The notes under the pieces are model-generated. The model was not told the DNA's origin. It worked only from the letters and a program-made list of their open reading frames with translations, and searched no databases. Below, one piece after another: positions 9,160-16,713 of a stretch of 43,151 bases of DNA (position 1 is the stretch's first letter; the number at the start of each line of letters is the position of its first letter). The translations under genes and the position numbers were made by a program. Source of the DNA: Mangrovicoccus ximenensis (GTDB lineage Bacteria > Pseudomonadota > Alphaproteobacteria > Rhodobacterales > Rhodobacteraceae); NCBI RefSeq assembly GCF_003056725.1, contig NZ_QBKZ01000004.1, forward strand, positions 17,163 through 60,313, read 5' to 3'.

Positions 9160-9588
9160 ATGACGAAACCCAAGGGGCCCGGGCTGCCCCGCCCCGCAGA
9201 GCCGCGCGACCCGTACAAGCTGACATCGCTCGAGCAGATCCTCGCTCTCTTCGACAGCGGCGACTTCCTGGAAAAGGTCATGGACGGTCATCGCGACCTG
9301 CAAATCGACCTTATGGAACACAAGGCAGAGCACGGCACCAAGGGCTGCCAGGGCACGATGACGATCCAGGTCAGCTATGCGCTCGGCAAGTCCGGAGACG
9401 TGGCCATGGGCGCCAATGTCGCCTTCAAGGGACCGAAGAAGCCGCCGAGCTCCGCCGCAGCCTTCATCAACGATCAGGGCGAGCTGACCCTCTACAGCCC
9501 GTTCATGAAGCGCATGCACGAGCCGGTCCGCGACGTGACCGGCACGAACTACGACCCGGAGACGGGCGAGATCCGCGACATCGACTGA
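9160..9588 (+). CDS. Hypothetical phage protein upstream of the Acb2-like gene
   Basis: This is a 142-residue product from the ATG at 9160, with GGAGA upstream; an in-frame ATG at 9145 is possible. The N-terminus is proline-rich, then helical (LTSLEQILALFDSGDFLEKV), followed by alternating strand sequence (GTMTIQVSYALGKSGDVAMG) and a C-terminal loop with NYDPETGEIRDID. I do not recognise a named family. It sits 16 bases before the Acb2-like gene and one gene before the DUF2303 gene, so it may be part of a conserved early-gene block. Confidence 0.65.
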   Translation: MTKPKGPGLPRPAEPRDPYKLTSLEQILALFDSGDFLEKVMDGHRDLQIDLMEHKAEHGTKGCQGTMTIQVSYALGKSGDVAMGANVAFKGPKKPPSSAAAFINDQGELTLYSPFMKRMHEPVRDVTGTNYDPETGEIRDID

Positions 9589-9604
9589 CCACCAGGAGAC
9601 GACA

Positions 9605-9862
9605 ATGCCCGAGACCGTCGACAGCACGTCCGACGCGCGCACCGCGAACAACGCCGTGCGCCATCAATACCGCATCCTCAGCGACACAGAGAAGGCCCAG
9701 ATGGCTGAGATCAAGGACATGGGCGCCGCGCTGATCCGCAAGCTGCACGAGATCGGCGGCACGCCCTACGACGGCGACCGCTTCTTTTCCCGCGATCTGT
9801 CGCTGGCGAACACCCACATCGAGGACGCCGTGATGCGCGCCGTCCGCCACATCACCGCCTGA
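9605..9862 (+). CDS. Acb2/Tad1-like hairpin protein, candidate anti-CBASS cyclic-nucleotide sponge
   Basis: This is an 85-residue all-helical protein. Its segment Y22-R-x-L-S-x-x-E...I-K37-D-x-G closely resembles the start of phage Acb2 as I remember it, in which Tyr11 and Lys26 contact cyclic dinucleotides; the 15-residue Y-K spacing is the same here. The second half (RDLSLANTHIEDAVMRAVRH) resembles the second helix of the hairpin, which ends in an Ala-Val-Arg-x-Ile pattern in relatives. Acb2 proteins form hexamers that sequester the cyclic di- and trinucleotides made by CBASS, so that the host effector is not activated. The gene lies in the repressed early operon, 12 bases before DUF2303, with AGGAGAC before its ATG. 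Family assignment is good; activity is inference. Confidence 0.72.
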   Translation: MPETVDSTSDARTANNAVRHQYRILSDTEKAQMAEIKDMGAALIRKLHEIGGTPYDGDRFFSRDLSLANTHIEDAVMRAVRHITA

Positions 9863-9874
9863 ACCGAGGACATC

Positions 9875-10852
9875 ATGAACGAGATCGAACTGACCGCGGG
9901 CGAGAATACCGCCCAGACCGTGGCCGAGCTGATGAAGCAGCTCGGCGAATTCGAGACCGTTGCAGGTCTCGACGGCGGAACGGGACCGCACCTCGTGACG
10001 CTGCCGAAAGGGCGCACGATCGAAGACCTGACGCAGAAGCACCGCGAGGCGCTGGAGTTCTTCAAGCCGCTGCGCCGCAAGGGCACAGCCCAACTGAAGG
10101 ACCTCGACAGCCTGATCCTCTGGGCGAACCGCTTCAAGGCCGAGGAATCCGTGCTCTACGCAAGCCCGGCGATGAGCGCGCCCAAGCTGACCTGCATCGC
10201 CGACTACCATGCCGAGGGCCCCGGGGCAGCAGTAGCGGCCGACCCGACGGCCCGCCACTGCCACCACCGCGCCGTCTACGACTTTCCGCTGTCCGAGGAA
10301 TGGAAGGCGTGGATGAAGATTTCCGGCCAGTCCCAGGACAAGGACGAGCTGGGCGAGTTCATCGAGGCCAACGCCAAGGACATCATGGACCCGACGCCCG
10401 CGATCATCGCCATGGCGGAGAAGGACACGAACCAGCCCTGGGAAAACCGGCTGATCCGCACCGCCCAGCAGATCGAGGGCCGCTTCGGCCAACTGCACCA
10501 GCTGCTCGCCATGTCGAAGCGCTTCCAGGTCTTCGAGACCTCCGACCTGAAGGTGCAGACCAACCGCGATACCGGCGAGGCCGAGATCCAGTTCCTGAAC
10601 GAGCACAAGGATGCCGAGGGAAAGCCCCTCAACATCCCGAACCTCATCATCATCACGATCCCGGTCTTCCTCGGCGGCGCGCCCTACCGGATGCCGGTCC
10701 GCTTCCGCTACCGCAAGGCCGGAGCAGCGGTGAAGTTCATCATGACGATCTACAATCCGGAGAAGGTCTTCGAGGCCGCTTTCGACGAGGCCGTGAACAC
10801 CGCCACCGAGGCCACCGGCCTGCCCTGCTTCCGCGGCACGCCCGAGGCGTGA
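9875..10852 (+). CDS. DUF2303 (YfdQ-like) phage protein
   Basis: This 325-residue protein has the typical DUF2303 order: an N-terminal helical part with HLVTLPKGRTIEDL, a middle segment with KAEESVLYA then ADYHAEG followed by HHRAVYDFPLSEEWKAW, and a C-terminal beta-rich region (NIPNLIIITIPVFLGGAPYR, PVRFRYRKAG). E. coli YfdQ is the reference member, from a cryptic prophage, and its biochemical role is unknown. Length is normal and the gene looks intact. It follows the Acb2-like gene by 12 bases with GAGGACATC before its ATG. Confidence 0.85.
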   Translation: MNEIELTAGENTAQTVAELMKQLGEFETVAGLDGGTGPHLVTLPKGRTIEDLTQKHREALEFFKPLRRKGTAQLKDLDSLILWANRFKAEESVLYASPAMSAPKLTCIADYHAEGPGAAVAADPTARHCHHRAVYDFPLSEEWKAWMKISGQSQDKDELGEFIEANAKDIMDPTPAIIAMAEKDTNQPWENRLIRTAQQIEGRFGQLHQLLAMSKRFQVFETSDLKVQTNRDTGEAEIQFLNEHKDAEGKPLNIPNLIIITIPVFLGGAPYRMPVRFRYRKAGAAVKFIMTIYNPEKVFEAAFDEAVNTATEATGLPCFRGTPEA

Positions 10853-10976
10853 CCGTCCGCTGAAAGAGCACCAGGCGCCGCCCTGCTCGATCTGCTGCGA
10901 TCCTGCCTGGCGGGACCAAGGCGCCGGCACCTGCCCCGGGGATCAGCCTCGGGGCCCTTTCCCCAGGAGACATTTC

Positions 10977-11060
10977 ATGACCGCCTGCACGCTCACATTC
11001 CGCCTGCCGCTGATCCTCCTAGCCCTGCTGGCCCTCGCCGCCGTCCTGATGGCGGTCTGA
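10977..11060 (+). CDS. Very small (27-residue) hydrophobic peptide
   Basis: AGGAG lies seven bases before the ATG, and the frame is almost entirely one membrane helix (LPLILLALLALAAVLMAV) ending at 11060. The next gene starts two bases later, so it fits the operon. Such peptides may be toxins, holin-like or membrane regulators; which is not decidable here. Confidence 0.5.
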   Translation: MTACTLTFRLPLILLALLALAAVLMAV

Positions 11061-11062
11061 TC

Positions 11063-11320
11063 ATGACCAAGAACAAGCTCACCAACCTGACCGACCACCT
11101 GTTCATGCAGCTTGAGCGGCTGACGGACGAGGACATCGATGCCGACAAGCTGGAGCTTGAGGCCAAGCGCGCCGAGTCCATCGTCGCGATCTCCGACCAG
11201 ATCATCAGCACGGCCGATCTGCAGCTGAAGGCTGCCAAGCTCTTCGCCGACCACGGCGAGAACGTGCTGCCGCTGCTGCCGCAGATCGGCAACGCGAAGA
11301 CATCCGGAGGATCGGAATGA
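11063..11320 (+). CDS. Hypothetical phage protein (85 residues, helical)
   Basis: The product is an acidic helical protein: NLTDHLFMQLERLTDEDI, then KLELEAKRAESIVAISDQII, then a short tail. The pattern suggests a coiled-coil dimer. In many phages a small protein with this look lies directly before an HNH gene, as here, with an ATGA-type overlap at 11317-11320. The function is unknown. Confidence 0.65.
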   Translation: MTKNKLTNLTDHLFMQLERLTDEDIDADKLELEAKRAESIVAISDQIISTADLQLKAAKLFADHGENVLPLLPQIGNAKTSGGSE

Positions 11321-11952
11321 AAGGGCACTGGATCAGCTACAGCGCCGCCGAACTCGCCTGGATCGAGGAGCATGCCGCCATGACCAGGAGAGAGCTGCAC
11401 GCGCACTTCGTGGAGAGGTTCTGCCGCACCGATGTCACCGTCGACCACATCAAGGCGCTCTGCACGCGCCGCGGCTGGAAGACCGGCCGCACGGGCCAGT
11501 TCCGGAAAGGCCAGCCGAGTCACAACAAGGGCAAGACGGGCATCCATCACGCGGGAAGCGAAAAGGGATGGTTCAAGCCCGGCGTCCGCCAAGGCGTGGC
11601 GACACGGCTATACAAGCCCATCGGCACCGAGCGCGTCACGCGCGACGGCTATCTGGAGCGCAAGATCAACGACGACCTGCCGCTGCAGCGCCGCTGGCGC
11701 GCCGTGCACCTGATCCGCTGGGAAGAGCGCAACGGTCCCCTTCCCGAGGGCCACGCGCTGAAGTGCCTGGACGGCGACAAGCTCAACACCGCGCCGGAGA
11801 ACTGGGCCTGCATTCCGCGCGCAATCCTGCCGCGCCTGAACGGGCGCTTCGGCAGGGCATTCGACCAAGCCCCCGTGGAGTTGAGACCGCTCATCCTTGC
11901 CACGGCCAAGCTCGAACATGCCGCACGTGAAGCGAAGAAGGGAACGAGATGA
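11317..11952 (+). CDS. HNH endonuclease-like protein
   Basis: This is a 211-residue protein. The N-terminal ~50 residues look like a small HTH DNA-binding part (AAELAWIEEHAAMTRREL through VDHIKALCTRRGW). A basic linker with QPSHNKGKTG follows, then an HNH-type core: AVHLIRWEERNGPLPEGHAL with the invariant His in place, and DGDKLNTAPENW completing the beta-beta-alpha site. This is the layout of phage group-I-like or free-standing HNH nucleases. It could serve in homing, recombination or packaging. It overlaps both neighbours by four bases, so it belongs to the operon. Confidence 0.8.
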   Translation: MKGHWISYSAAELAWIEEHAAMTRRELHAHFVERFCRTDVTVDHIKALCTRRGWKTGRTGQFRKGQPSHNKGKTGIHHAGSEKGWFKPGVRQGVATRLYKPIGTERVTRDGYLERKINDDLPLQRRWRAVHLIRWEERNGPLPEGHALKCLDGDKLNTAPENWACIPRAILPRLNGRFGRAFDQAPVELRPLILATAKLEHAAREAKKGTR

Positions 11953-12146
11953 CCACCACCGACATCATTGAGATCGAGGTCCAGATCCACCAGCGCGAGC
12001 AGGGCGCGATCTTGGTCAGCACCACCGGAGACCTGCGCGACGCCGTCAAGCTGCCGCGCAGCTCGGTCCGCATCGAGAAGACCGGCGGCAGCCTCGCGAT
12101 CCTGACGATCAGCGAGGACATGGCGATCGAGAAAGGGCTGGTCTGA
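11949..12146 (+). CDS. Hypothetical phage protein (65 residues)
   Basis: The product is a mostly beta-strand, acidic small protein (DIIEIEVQIHQREQGAILVS; SSVRIEKTGGSLAILTI). It overlaps the HNH gene by four bases and its stop shares the A of the next ATG. No family is recognised. Confidence 0.6.
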   Translation: MTTTDIIEIEVQIHQREQGAILVSTTGDLRDAVKLPRSSVRIEKTGGSLAILTISEDMAIEKGLV

Positions 12147-12508
12147 TGGGGCACATGCAGCCGATCCGGGAGTACCTCGACCAGCTCGAGGAGACCTTCA
12201 TCCACCACCGCCGGCCGGAACCGGAGAACCCGCTGATCCACGAGTCGCCGCAGCAGACCCAGCGCCGCCTGATCGAGGAGCACGACCGGCGCTGCGGCCG
12301 CACGGTAGGCGGGCCGCCAACCAGCGACGTGATCCGCCGCGCCATGGGCGATAGTTCTCCGGAGCTTAAGGCGCGCCGCTCGGCAGTGCTGGAAGCGCTG
12401 CGGACAAACCCAGAAGCCGCGGCCGAAGAGGTGGCCGCCGCGCTCGGTCAACCCCTCCTGTCGATCCGCAAGGACATCCAGGCGCTGAAGATGGGAGGGC
12501 TGATCTGA
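12146..12508 (+). CDS. Winged-helix-like small phage protein
   Basis: This is a 120-residue protein. The first two thirds are hydrophilic (LDQLEETFIHHRRPEPENP). The last ~50 residues form a probable winged HTH: ARRSAVLEALRTNPEAAAEE, then VAAALGQPLLSIRKDIQALK and a short wing. This looks like a small DNA-binding regulator of phage early genes. Start and stop overlap both neighbours by one base, a tight operon arrangement. The exact target is unknown. Confidence 0.6.
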   Translation: MGHMQPIREYLDQLEETFIHHRRPEPENPLIHESPQQTQRRLIEEHDRRCGRTVGGPPTSDVIRRAMGDSSPELKARRSAVLEALRTNPEAAAEEVAAALGQPLLSIRKDIQALKMGGLI

Positions 12509-12711
12509 TGACTGAGCAAGAGCCTACCTACGCCATGCCAGGAGAGGCATTTCCGGAGTTCTGCGACCGGCTCTGGACGATGGCGCACAACACCAGGTCG
12601 CGCGTCGTCGGCAGGCACAATGACATGACGGTTACGATTGAGATCGACCAGCCAGACGTCTGCACAGCCGACGGCTATCCGTTCGAGATGATGGGGAGGG
12701 AGCTGGAATGA
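12508..12711 (+). CDS. Hypothetical phage protein (67 residues)
   Basis: The product is a small acidic protein with alternating strand sequence (DMTVTIEIDQPDVCTADGYP). No motif is recognised. It overlaps the excisionase-like gene by four bases and so is co-translated with it. Confidence 0.55.
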   Translation: MTEQEPTYAMPGEAFPEFCDRLWTMAHNTRSRVVGRHNDMTVTIEIDQPDVCTADGYPFEMMGRELE

Positions 12712-12923
12712 GCGCCCGGCCCCAACCCGTATTCATGCTGGACGAGGGCGCCGCGGCGCGGGCACTGTCATTGAAGCCAGTTGAGTTCCGGCGCCTCGTG
12801 GCCATGGGCATCATGCCGAGACCGCGAGACCTAGGCGGGTTCAAGCGGTGGGTCGCCGAAGAGATCCGCGTCATCGCAACCGGGGAAGCGGCCAAGCCTC
12901 CGGAGAGCAAGTTCGAGGTCTGA
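12708..12923 (+). CDS. Excisionase/AlpA-like DNA-binding protein
   Basis: This is a 71-residue protein with a MerR-like winged-helix pattern: MLDEGAAARALSLKPVEFRR as the HTH, then LVAMGIMPRPRDLGGFKRWV as the wing and second helix. This is the typical form of Xis/AlpA proteins. Its stop is followed one base later by the integrase ATG, the common xis-int arrangement, so a role in directing excision is likely. Confidence 0.75.
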   Translation: MSARPQPVFMLDEGAAARALSLKPVEFRRLVAMGIMPRPRDLGGFKRWVAEEIRVIATGEAAKPPESKFEV

Positions 12924-12924
12924 T

Positions 12925-13992
12925 ATGGTGAAGCGGATCGAGCGCAAGCATCTGGTTTGGAGGACGCGCCGCCTGTCTGACGGCACCGTCATCGAGTACC
13001 CGACCCACCTCGTGACATGGTGGGAAGGCGGAAAGCAGAAGAGGCGGCAGATCACGCTGAAATGGGGCAACGACCCCGCCGAACTGGACCGGCTCTATTG
13101 GCTTGCCGAGACCGGCACGCATCCGCAGCAGGTCCGCGGCGACATCGCGCGGCGCACATGGGGCGACCTCGTGAAGCTCTGGCAGGCCGACCCGCGCGAG
13201 CAGAAGCGGCTATCCGCCGGGACGCTCCGCAGCTACCAGCGCGAGATGGGCTACATCCTCGCCAAGAACGCGGACAAGCCCGTCGCCGCGCTGACCCGCG
13301 CCGACCTGCGCGCTGTCCACAGCGCCCTGAGCGAGACCCCGCGGAAAGCCGACTGGCGCGTGCAGATGGTGTCGAAGCTCTGGAACTATGCGAAGCGGAA
13401 AAAGGACTGGCCGCTGGGCGACAATCCGGCGGAAGGCCTTGACCTGTTCGGCGTGTCGAGCCCGTTCAACCCATGGCCGCAATGGATGGTCGACGCGCTG
13501 GACGATGCCCCAGCTGATGTGCGGACCCTAGCGCGCCTGATCCTCGGCCGCGGCGAGCGGCCCGGCGCGGCGGTCCTGGCGCGCTGGGATGCGTTCAGCG
13601 GCGACTGGATGACCGTCACCGACGAGAAGATGGATCACACCTATGAGGTCTATTGCCCAGCCGGGCTCGCCTCGTATCTCGACGGCGTTCCGCGGCGCGG
13701 AGCCTACATCCTGCCGAAGAACCTGACAGAGCCGCGCGGCTATTCCGCCGTGGAGAAAGAGTTCAGAACCTGGCGCGCGAAGCTCGGCCCCAAGGCCAAG
13801 GGCTACGTCTTGCACGGGCTCCGCAAGCTGGCCATCGTGCAGCTCGCCGAGAGCGGCGCGACCGACGCAGAGATCCAGGCCATCACGAACCAGACGCCCG
13901 AGACCATTGCCTACTATCGGACAATGGCCGACCGGAAGGTCATGTCACGCAATGCCCAGATTCGGCGAGAGCGCGGTTTGGACAGAACATGA
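12925..13992 (+). CDS. int: Tyrosine-type phage integrase
   Basis: This is a 355-residue integrase. The N-terminal DNA-binding part is followed by a SAM-like core-binding domain (about 75-160: TWGDLVKLWQADPREQ through SKLWNYAKRK). The catalytic domain has R212 (GERPGAAVLARWD), K235 (VTDEK), H297-G-L-R300, N322 where many members have His, and Y330/Y331 in TIAYYRT as nucleophile. The box II His-to-Asn change is within the family's tolerated range but is worth noting. The gene ends 92 bases from the 3' end of tRNA-Leu, so that tRNA end is the likely integration target. The integrase is last in the early operon, directly after the excisionase-like gene. Confidence 0.93.
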   Translation: MVKRIERKHLVWRTRRLSDGTVIEYPTHLVTWWEGGKQKRRQITLKWGNDPAELDRLYWLAETGTHPQQVRGDIARRTWGDLVKLWQADPREQKRLSAGTLRSYQREMGYILAKNADKPVAALTRADLRAVHSALSETPRKADWRVQMVSKLWNYAKRKKDWPLGDNPAEGLDLFGVSSPFNPWPQWMVDALDDAPADVRTLARLILGRGERPGAAVLARWDAFSGDWMTVTDEKMDHTYEVYCPAGLASYLDGVPRRGAYILPKNLTEPRGYSAVEKEFRTWRAKLGPKAKGYVLHGLRKLAIVQLAESGATDAEIQAITNQTPETIAYYRTMADRKVMSRNAQIRRERGLDRT

Positions 13993-14084
13993 ACGGAACA
14001 GGTACGTTAGACACAAGCGTTACACACAGTGAGTTCGCGACCTCTGAGGCGCCGCGGAATATCCTGTAAGTCCTTGAAAAGGGC

Positions 14085-14168
14085 TGGTACCCGAGGTCGG
14101 ACTCGAACCGACATGACCTAAGCCGGGGGATTTTGAATCCCCTGCGTCTACCATTCCGCCACTCGGGC
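14085..14168 (-). tRNA. tRNA-Leu, anticodon CAA
   Basis: The reverse complement folds as a complete 84-base type II tRNA: acceptor GCCCGAG with CTCGGGT, encoded CCA, anticodon arm GGGGA-TTCAAAA-TCCCC with anticodon CAA (14133-14135), a variable arm, and a T arm GTCGGTTCGAGTCCGAC. The 3' end faces the integrase gene, which fits use as a phage attachment site. The T arm and acceptor are intact, so the tRNA should be functional. Confidence 0.95.
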
Positions 14169-14225
14169 CCAGTTCTCCGCAAATACGACGGGCACTGCGC
14201 GCGGTCAACTGGCATCCGCAGGGCC

Positions 14226-14780
14226 CTCGCATTTGGCTTTGGGCTTTCCGTAACTTTCTGGAAATCCTGAGAAGTCCGTGGAGGAAGTCGTCGACCCAGC
14301 CCGCCCGCTTCGGCTTGACGGAGAGCGATCCCTTCGAGGTGTCCCTCCGCACATGTCCAGCACGCGGCGGCGCAGGACGGCAATGCCGGCCGGACCGTTA
14401 CCCGTGCGGTTGCGGGCTGTGTCCTCCCCGAAGGACAACTCGGGCTGCCAGTGCAGCGCGTTCTCGATCGCCCAATGCGCGCACGGTGTCCATCAGGACC
14501 CCGGGCCCGGGCAGCCAGGACAGCGCGGAAATCCGGGTCTCCGAGGTGGTTCTGCCGTCGGCGGCGCGCGTGGCCTCGATCTGGCCGAAGGCCTTGAGCC
14601 CGGGGAAGTCATGATGCTCCGCCAGTCCCTTGGCCGGAACGGCCACGGCCGTCCGGGTCTCCGTCCGACCGTGGCCCGTCCCCTCCGTTCCGGCACCCGG
14701 GCCAGAATCCGCGGCCTTGTCCAGGCACGCCCGGGCGCCGGAGAGCCGCGGGCCCCGGTTCGCCTCCGGCGTCCCCGGGC
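14226..14780 (-). mobile_element. ISAs1-family transposase remnant (N-terminus missing, two frameshifts)
   Basis: Reading leftward, the translation follows the ISAs1 family (H-repeat-like) transposase C-terminal half: a piece with ARACLDKAADSGPG, then GHGRTETRTAVAV, then HDFPGLKAFGQIEATR and DGRTTSETRISAL. A frame change near 14485 leads to HWAIENALHWQPELSFGEDT, and another near 14350 leads to RRDTSKGSLSVKPKRAGW. The order and content match the family, but the N-terminal half is absent. The element lies directly beside tRNA-Leu and interrupts a ThDP enzyme gene. Limits are approximate. Confidence 0.75.
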
Positions 14781-14789
14781 ACCAGCCGC

Positions 14790-15372
14790 CCGCGCCGCGC
14801 TGGCCGCCGCCTTTCCGCGGACCGAGGACTGGGGACCGGCGGCGGTGGTCGACACCTGCCGCCGCCTGCTGCCCGAAGACACGCTGGCCACGGTGGATTC
14901 GGGCGCGCACCGCATCCTGCTGTCGCAGATGTGGGACTGTTCCGAGCCGAAGGGGCTGGTGCAGTCGACCGGCTTCTGCACGATGGGCTGCGCCCTGCCG
15001 CTGGCGATCGGCACCAAGCTGGCCGAACCGGAGCGGACGGTCGTCGGCTTCATGGGCGATGCCGGCTTCCTGATGGTGGCGGGCGAGCTGGCCACCGCCG
15101 CAGAGCGCGGGCTGGCACCGATCTTCGTTGTCTTCGCCGATGCGCAGCTGGCGCTGATCGAGCTGAAGCAGCGCCAGCGGCAGCTGCCGACTGCCGGGGT
15201 CGCCTTCGCGCGGCATGACTTTGCCGCCATCGCCCGCGCCTTCGGCGGCGAGGGCCACACCGTGACGGACCGCGACGGGCTGGCCGCAGCGCTGGCGCAG
15301 GCGCAGGCGGCCGACCGGTTCACCGTGATTTCCGCTGTCATTCCGGGGGGGAGCTATGACGGACGCATCTAG
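14790..15372 (+). pseudogene. Thiamine-diphosphate-dependent enzyme, C-terminal fragment
   Basis: About 190 residues of the ThDP-binding (PP) domain of an acetolactate-synthase-like enzyme remain: WGPAAVVDTCRRLLPEDTLA, then CALPLAIGTKLAEPERTVVG, the GDAGFLMVAGELATAAERGL cofactor segment, FADAQLALIELKQRQRQLP and a normal C-terminus ending YDGRI. The pyrimidine-binding and central domains are missing because the ISAs1 remnant abuts it near 14780, so it cannot be a working enzyme alone. The second half of the cofactor motif has Ala-Asp rather than Asn-Asn, as in a subgroup I remember from these bacteria. It overlaps the CoA-transferase start by 17 bases, so the intact pair was probably an operon. 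The substrate is unknown. Confidence 0.7.
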
Positions 15373-16558
15373 GGGGGCGCTCGACGGCGTCACCGTTCTG
15401 GACCTCAGCCGGATCCTCGCCGGGCCCACCTGCACGCAATTGCTGGGCGATCTGGGCGCCACGGTCTGGAAGGTCGAGAACCCGGCCACCGGCGGCGACG
15501 ACACCCGCGCCTGGGGGCCGCCCTTCGTCGGCGATGCCGAAGGCCGCAAGACCGATCTGAGCGCCTATTACCTCTGCGCCAACCGCAACAAATCCTCGAT
15601 CGCGCTCGACCTCGCCACGCCCGAGGGCCAGCGCATCGCCGCCGCGCTCGCCGCCCGCGCCGACATCGTCATCGAGAACTGGAAGCCCGGGAGCCTGGCG
15701 AAATACGGGCTCGACCACGCTACGCTGTGCAAGCGGCATCCCGGCCTCGTCTATTGCTCGATCTCCGGCTACGGCCAGACCGGGCCGAACCGCGACAAGC
15801 CGGGCTATGACCTGATGGCCCAAGGGTATGGCGGGATCATGAGCCTGACCGGCGCGCCCGACGGCGAACCGATGAAGGTCGGCGTCGGCATCGCCGACGT
15901 GATGTGCGGGATGTACGCGACGATCGGCATCCTCGCCGCGCTTCGCCACCGCGACCGCACCGGCGAGGGCCAGCATGTCGACCTGGCGCTGGTCGACAGC
16001 CAGATGGCCTGGACGATCAACGAGGGCACCAACTACCTCGCCAGCGGCAAGGTCCCCGAACGGCGCGGCAACCAGCATCCGAACATCGTCCCCTACGGCG
16101 TGTTCGAGGCGGCGGACGGCCATGCCATCGTGGCGGTCGGCAATGACGGGCAGTTCGCCCGGTTCTGCGACGCCTTCGGGCTGGCCGGGCTGGAAACCGA
16201 CCCGGATTACGCCACCAACCCGGCGCGCATCGCCAACCGCGGGGCGCTGCTGGCGCGGATCGCGCCGGTGCTGGCCAAGGTTCCCGCCGCCGAAATCGTC
16301 GCGCGGCTCGAGGCGCGCAAAGTCCCCGCGGGGCCGATCCACGACATGGCGCAGGTCTTTGCTTCGGACCAGGCGCAGGCGCGCGGCATGGTGGTGGAGA
16401 TGGAGAGCCGCCACGGCCCGGTCCGGCTGATCGGCAACCCGCTGAAATTCTCGCGGACGCCGGTGCGGTATGCCAAGGCGCCGCCCTCCTGCGGCGAGGA
16501 CAGTGAAACAATTCTCGCGGAAATCGCGGCGGAAACGTCCGGCCCGGCGGGATGTTAA
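15356..16558 (+). CDS. Family III (CaiB/BaiF) CoA-transferase
   Basis: This is an intact 400-residue protein. It has the family opening LDGVTVLDLSRILAGPTCTQ, then GDLGATVWKVENP, the NRNKSSIALDL segment, ADIVIENWKPGSLAKYGL, and the IADVMCGMYATIGILAAL helix whose Asp (D181) aligns with the catalytic Asp169 of CaiB and Frc. Family members move CoA between carboxylic acids through aspartyl-CoA intermediates, working as interlocked dimers. The substrate cannot be read from sequence; the truncated ThDP enzyme directly upstream may have supplied or used an acyl compound in the same pathway. GGGGGG lies just before the ATG as a ribosome site. Confidence 0.9.
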   Translation: MTDASRGALDGVTVLDLSRILAGPTCTQLLGDLGATVWKVENPATGGDDTRAWGPPFVGDAEGRKTDLSAYYLCANRNKSSIALDLATPEGQRIAAALAARADIVIENWKPGSLAKYGLDHATLCKRHPGLVYCSISGYGQTGPNRDKPGYDLMAQGYGGIMSLTGAPDGEPMKVGVGIADVMCGMYATIGILAALRHRDRTGEGQHVDLALVDSQMAWTINEGTNYLASGKVPERRGNQHPNIVPYGVFEAADGHAIVAVGNDGQFARFCDAFGLAGLETDPDYATNPARIANRGALLARIAPVLAKVPAAEIVARLEARKVPAGPIHDMAQVFASDQAQARGMVVEMESRHGPVRLIGNPLKFSRTPVRYAKAPPSCGEDSETILAEIAAETSGPAGC

Positions 16559-16632
16559 CGCCAACGGTCCGGTATTCCCTACCGATCCGGACCGGAAACG
16601 GTCCTGGGGGATGACGCCGGCTCACGGTTGCG

Positions 16633-16648
16633 TTGAGTGATCACTCAA
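16633..16648. promoter_or_regulatory. Perfect 16-base palindrome, possible TetR-type operator
   Basis: TTGAGTGATCACTCAA is fully self-complementary and resembles operators bound by TetR-family repressors. It lies 66 bases upstream of the truncated TPR-like gene. No tetR gene is present nearby, so any regulator would act in trans or has been lost. Confidence 0.4.
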
Positions 16649-16713
16649 ACAGCGACGGGTAACCTTCCCGGGCGTATGCTCGGCAGGACAAGACCCGAAA
16701 CCGGAGCCATCCC

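Larger units (their letters stand above)
4498..14084. mobile_element. Prophage remnant at tRNA-Leu (regulatory and early genes only)
   Basis: The region holds phage-type genes: a leftward small-gene cluster, an exonuclease, a Cro-like/repressor pair with operators, a compact early operon, an excisionase-like gene and a tyrosine integrase that ends 92 bases from the 3' end of a tRNA-Leu gene. That is the classical layout of an element integrated at the 3' end of a tRNA. No terminase, portal, capsid or tail genes are present. The left edge is a sharp break inside the end of a VPLPA gene, and by eye I find no second copy of the tRNA 3' end there, so the left attachment site appears lost. The right limit is the tRNA; the left limit is approximate. 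Confidence 0.8.

Noticed and set aside
14020..14352. - strand frame through the tRNA
   Set aside because: The part that looks like protein is the ISAs1 end; the rest is antisense or tRNA sequence.
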